Source of the DNA: Patiria pectinifera
Lineage: Eukaryota; Echinodermata; Asteroidea; Valvatida; Asterinidae
NCBI GenBank assembly: GCA_029964075.1
Contig: CM057144.1
Coordinates: forward strand, 10,067,281 to 10,131,280
Direction of reading: 5' to 3'
Length of the DNA stretch: 64,000 nt
Shown here: positions 62,779 through 64,000 of the stretch, one piece after another
Layout: each line of letters opens with the position of its first letter
How positions within the stretch are numbered: the first letter of the stretch is position 1
Translations under genes and position numbers: made by a program
Notes under the pieces: generated by a model
The model's database searches: none
Told to the model about the DNA's origin: nothing
What the model saw: only the letters and a program-made list of their open reading frames with translations

Positions 62779-64000
62779 TTAGTTGTGGCCGATCATTAGA
62801 AGTGAGAATAGGTCCGACGACACCATGCTGGCGCGTCCACTGAAAATCCAAAAGGTTGAGACTTACGTTAAAATATTACCAACAGTACGATTTAAGTGCT
62901 TGTACTGGCCCTTGGTATGGCACTTAATCGAAAAAAACCAAAACATTTTCCGCTAGGGAAATTAACAAGGAAGCCTACGAGAGAGTGGAATCTAATTTTT
63001 ATTTGATGTGTAGCATAGGTTTGTAGTCATAAGCGAAGAATGCCTATTTTGTGAGACGATGCTGTTTTGAAATGGACACCGGGAAAAGTGGTGGAAAAGT
63101 AGAAGATTGTGATTTTTTTACTCGCAAGCTGTAGGACAACACTTGGTGAAGGGAAAAACGCAGTCTTGATAAGAGTCGCTTTATACTTTACAAAGTTACT
63201 AGTTCGTTACATTTGACTCATTTGATTTGTAAATTACGTTATTCTGTATTGCTCGAATTATGAATGAACCCCAAACAATCCACCCACCACCTACTCCAAA
63301 CCTTACTCCGTCAAAGAATAGTTAAAAACGTCGTAATAACTAATTCAGAACTGTGTCCAGTTTGATCGGCTTTTATTATTTGTGTTGCTTCAAATGATTG
63401 TGTGGTTTTTTGGCTTCTGCTTTAAGTTTCCGTACAAACAAAAGTTTTATCTTTCACATACCTTGGCGCCATGCTGGGGAGCTGTACGTTCCAGAGATAG
63501 CACTCATCTTGCAGGAGATTCTGCCCGTCCACCATTGACGGGGACAAGTCCTTGTAGTACATGGTCTGCGTGTTGAACTTATGCCATGTCTTAGCATCCG
63601 GCGTCTCCACGTCGTTCAGGCTTTCCAAGTTGGGATTACTGATGAAGAAAAGGAGGGAGAAAAAGATTTAATCTTTTCCTCTATGAAAAAAATAGTGTCA
63701 AACTCGAAAGGGGGCTGCCCAATAAACATTATTGATAACGCAGTAAAACTTCTAATTATAAAGGACGTTGGCTGTAAAGTTTAAAGGGGCTCACTCTAGA
63801 AAACACTGCAATGCAAATTGTTTCTTTTTCCTTATTTGTTTTAAAAACCTAGTTATAACCACACTCGAAATTAGAAGAAAAGAAACAATTTATGGTAGAG
63901 TAATAATTTAATGTTAAATTTCCTTACCCAGTTTTGGCAAAGTTGGTCCAATATCGCATCATGTCCACCGAAATGTCTACTTCTTCCGCCGACAATGGAA
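62779..64000 (-). CDS. Carboxylesterase / cholinesterase-family protein, 3' part (runs off right edge)
   Basis: Minus strand. Exon 63928-64000 (partial) encodes LSAEEVDISVDMMRYWTNFAKTG; exon 63462-63638 begins NPNLESLNDVETPDAKTW and ends ECYLWNVQLPSMAP. The W-x-NFA-x-TG-x-PN motif and the later C-x-x-W-N-x-x-LP are hallmarks of the C-terminal end of the type-B carboxylesterase/cholinesterase/neuroligin fold. A final exon is proposed at 62779-62839: it has a good polypyrimidine acceptor (CCTTTTGGATTTTCAG), joins in phase, and adds about 20 residues (SGRASMVSSDLFSLLMIGHN) to a TAA stop. The two main exons are near certain as family members; the last exon is a moderate-confidence choice. The catalytic triad lies outside the window, so activity cannot be judged, and the protein could be a cholinesterase, another esterase or a non-catalytic adhesion member. 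Confidence 0.83.

Overview
The window is eukaryotic, gene-sparse and rich in transposons, with long introns, canonical GT..AG splice sites and many mononucleotide G runs. Its gene content is animal: a pair of transmembrane-9-superfamily genes, a mitochondrial agmatinase, an UNC93-like transporter and a cholinesterase-type carboxylesterase. Together with frequent ACATGTAC-type simple sequence, a BEL/Pao retroelement and many small hAT-like elements, this suggests an invertebrate deuterostome, perhaps an echinoderm. That placement is inference; the genes themselves are well supported.

Layout. (1) 285-5019, minus: the first three coding exons of a TM9SF2/4-type gene that runs off the left edge. 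(2) 5020-7693: a 2.7 kb divergent intergenic region. (3) 7694-29342, plus: a complete 15-exon TM9SF2/4-type paralogue, head-to-head with the first, whose last exon encodes an unusual acidic tail of about 84 residues in place of the family's C-terminal KxD/E signal. (4) 31289-36881, minus: a frameshifted BEL/Pao retroelement. (5) 36882-42218: intergenic sequence with small transposons and a large fold-back. (6) 42219-50664, plus: a 7-exon agmatinase gene; its first intron contains a 10-bp satellite array. (7) 50665-54166: intergenic. (8) 54167-59488, minus: a 5-exon UNC93-like gene. (9) 59489-62778: intergenic. (10) 62779-64000, minus: the 3' end of a carboxylesterase/cholinesterase-family gene running off the right edge.

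The host genes are not an operon or an evident pathway; they are ordinary neighbouring animal genes. TM9SF proteins act in the Golgi/endosomal membrane, UNC93 proteins are polytopic membrane proteins, agmatinase is a mitochondrial guanidino-hydrolase, and the esterase is probably secreted or surface bound. Introns and spacers are largely non-autonomous transposons. Several insertion events can be read directly from target-site duplications and from intact empty sites in sister copies inside the window. I did not find a convincing new multi-gene system. The best leads are the divergent TM9SF pair with its altered tail and the family of hAT-like elements built from GACTCGAGTC-type subterminal arrays.
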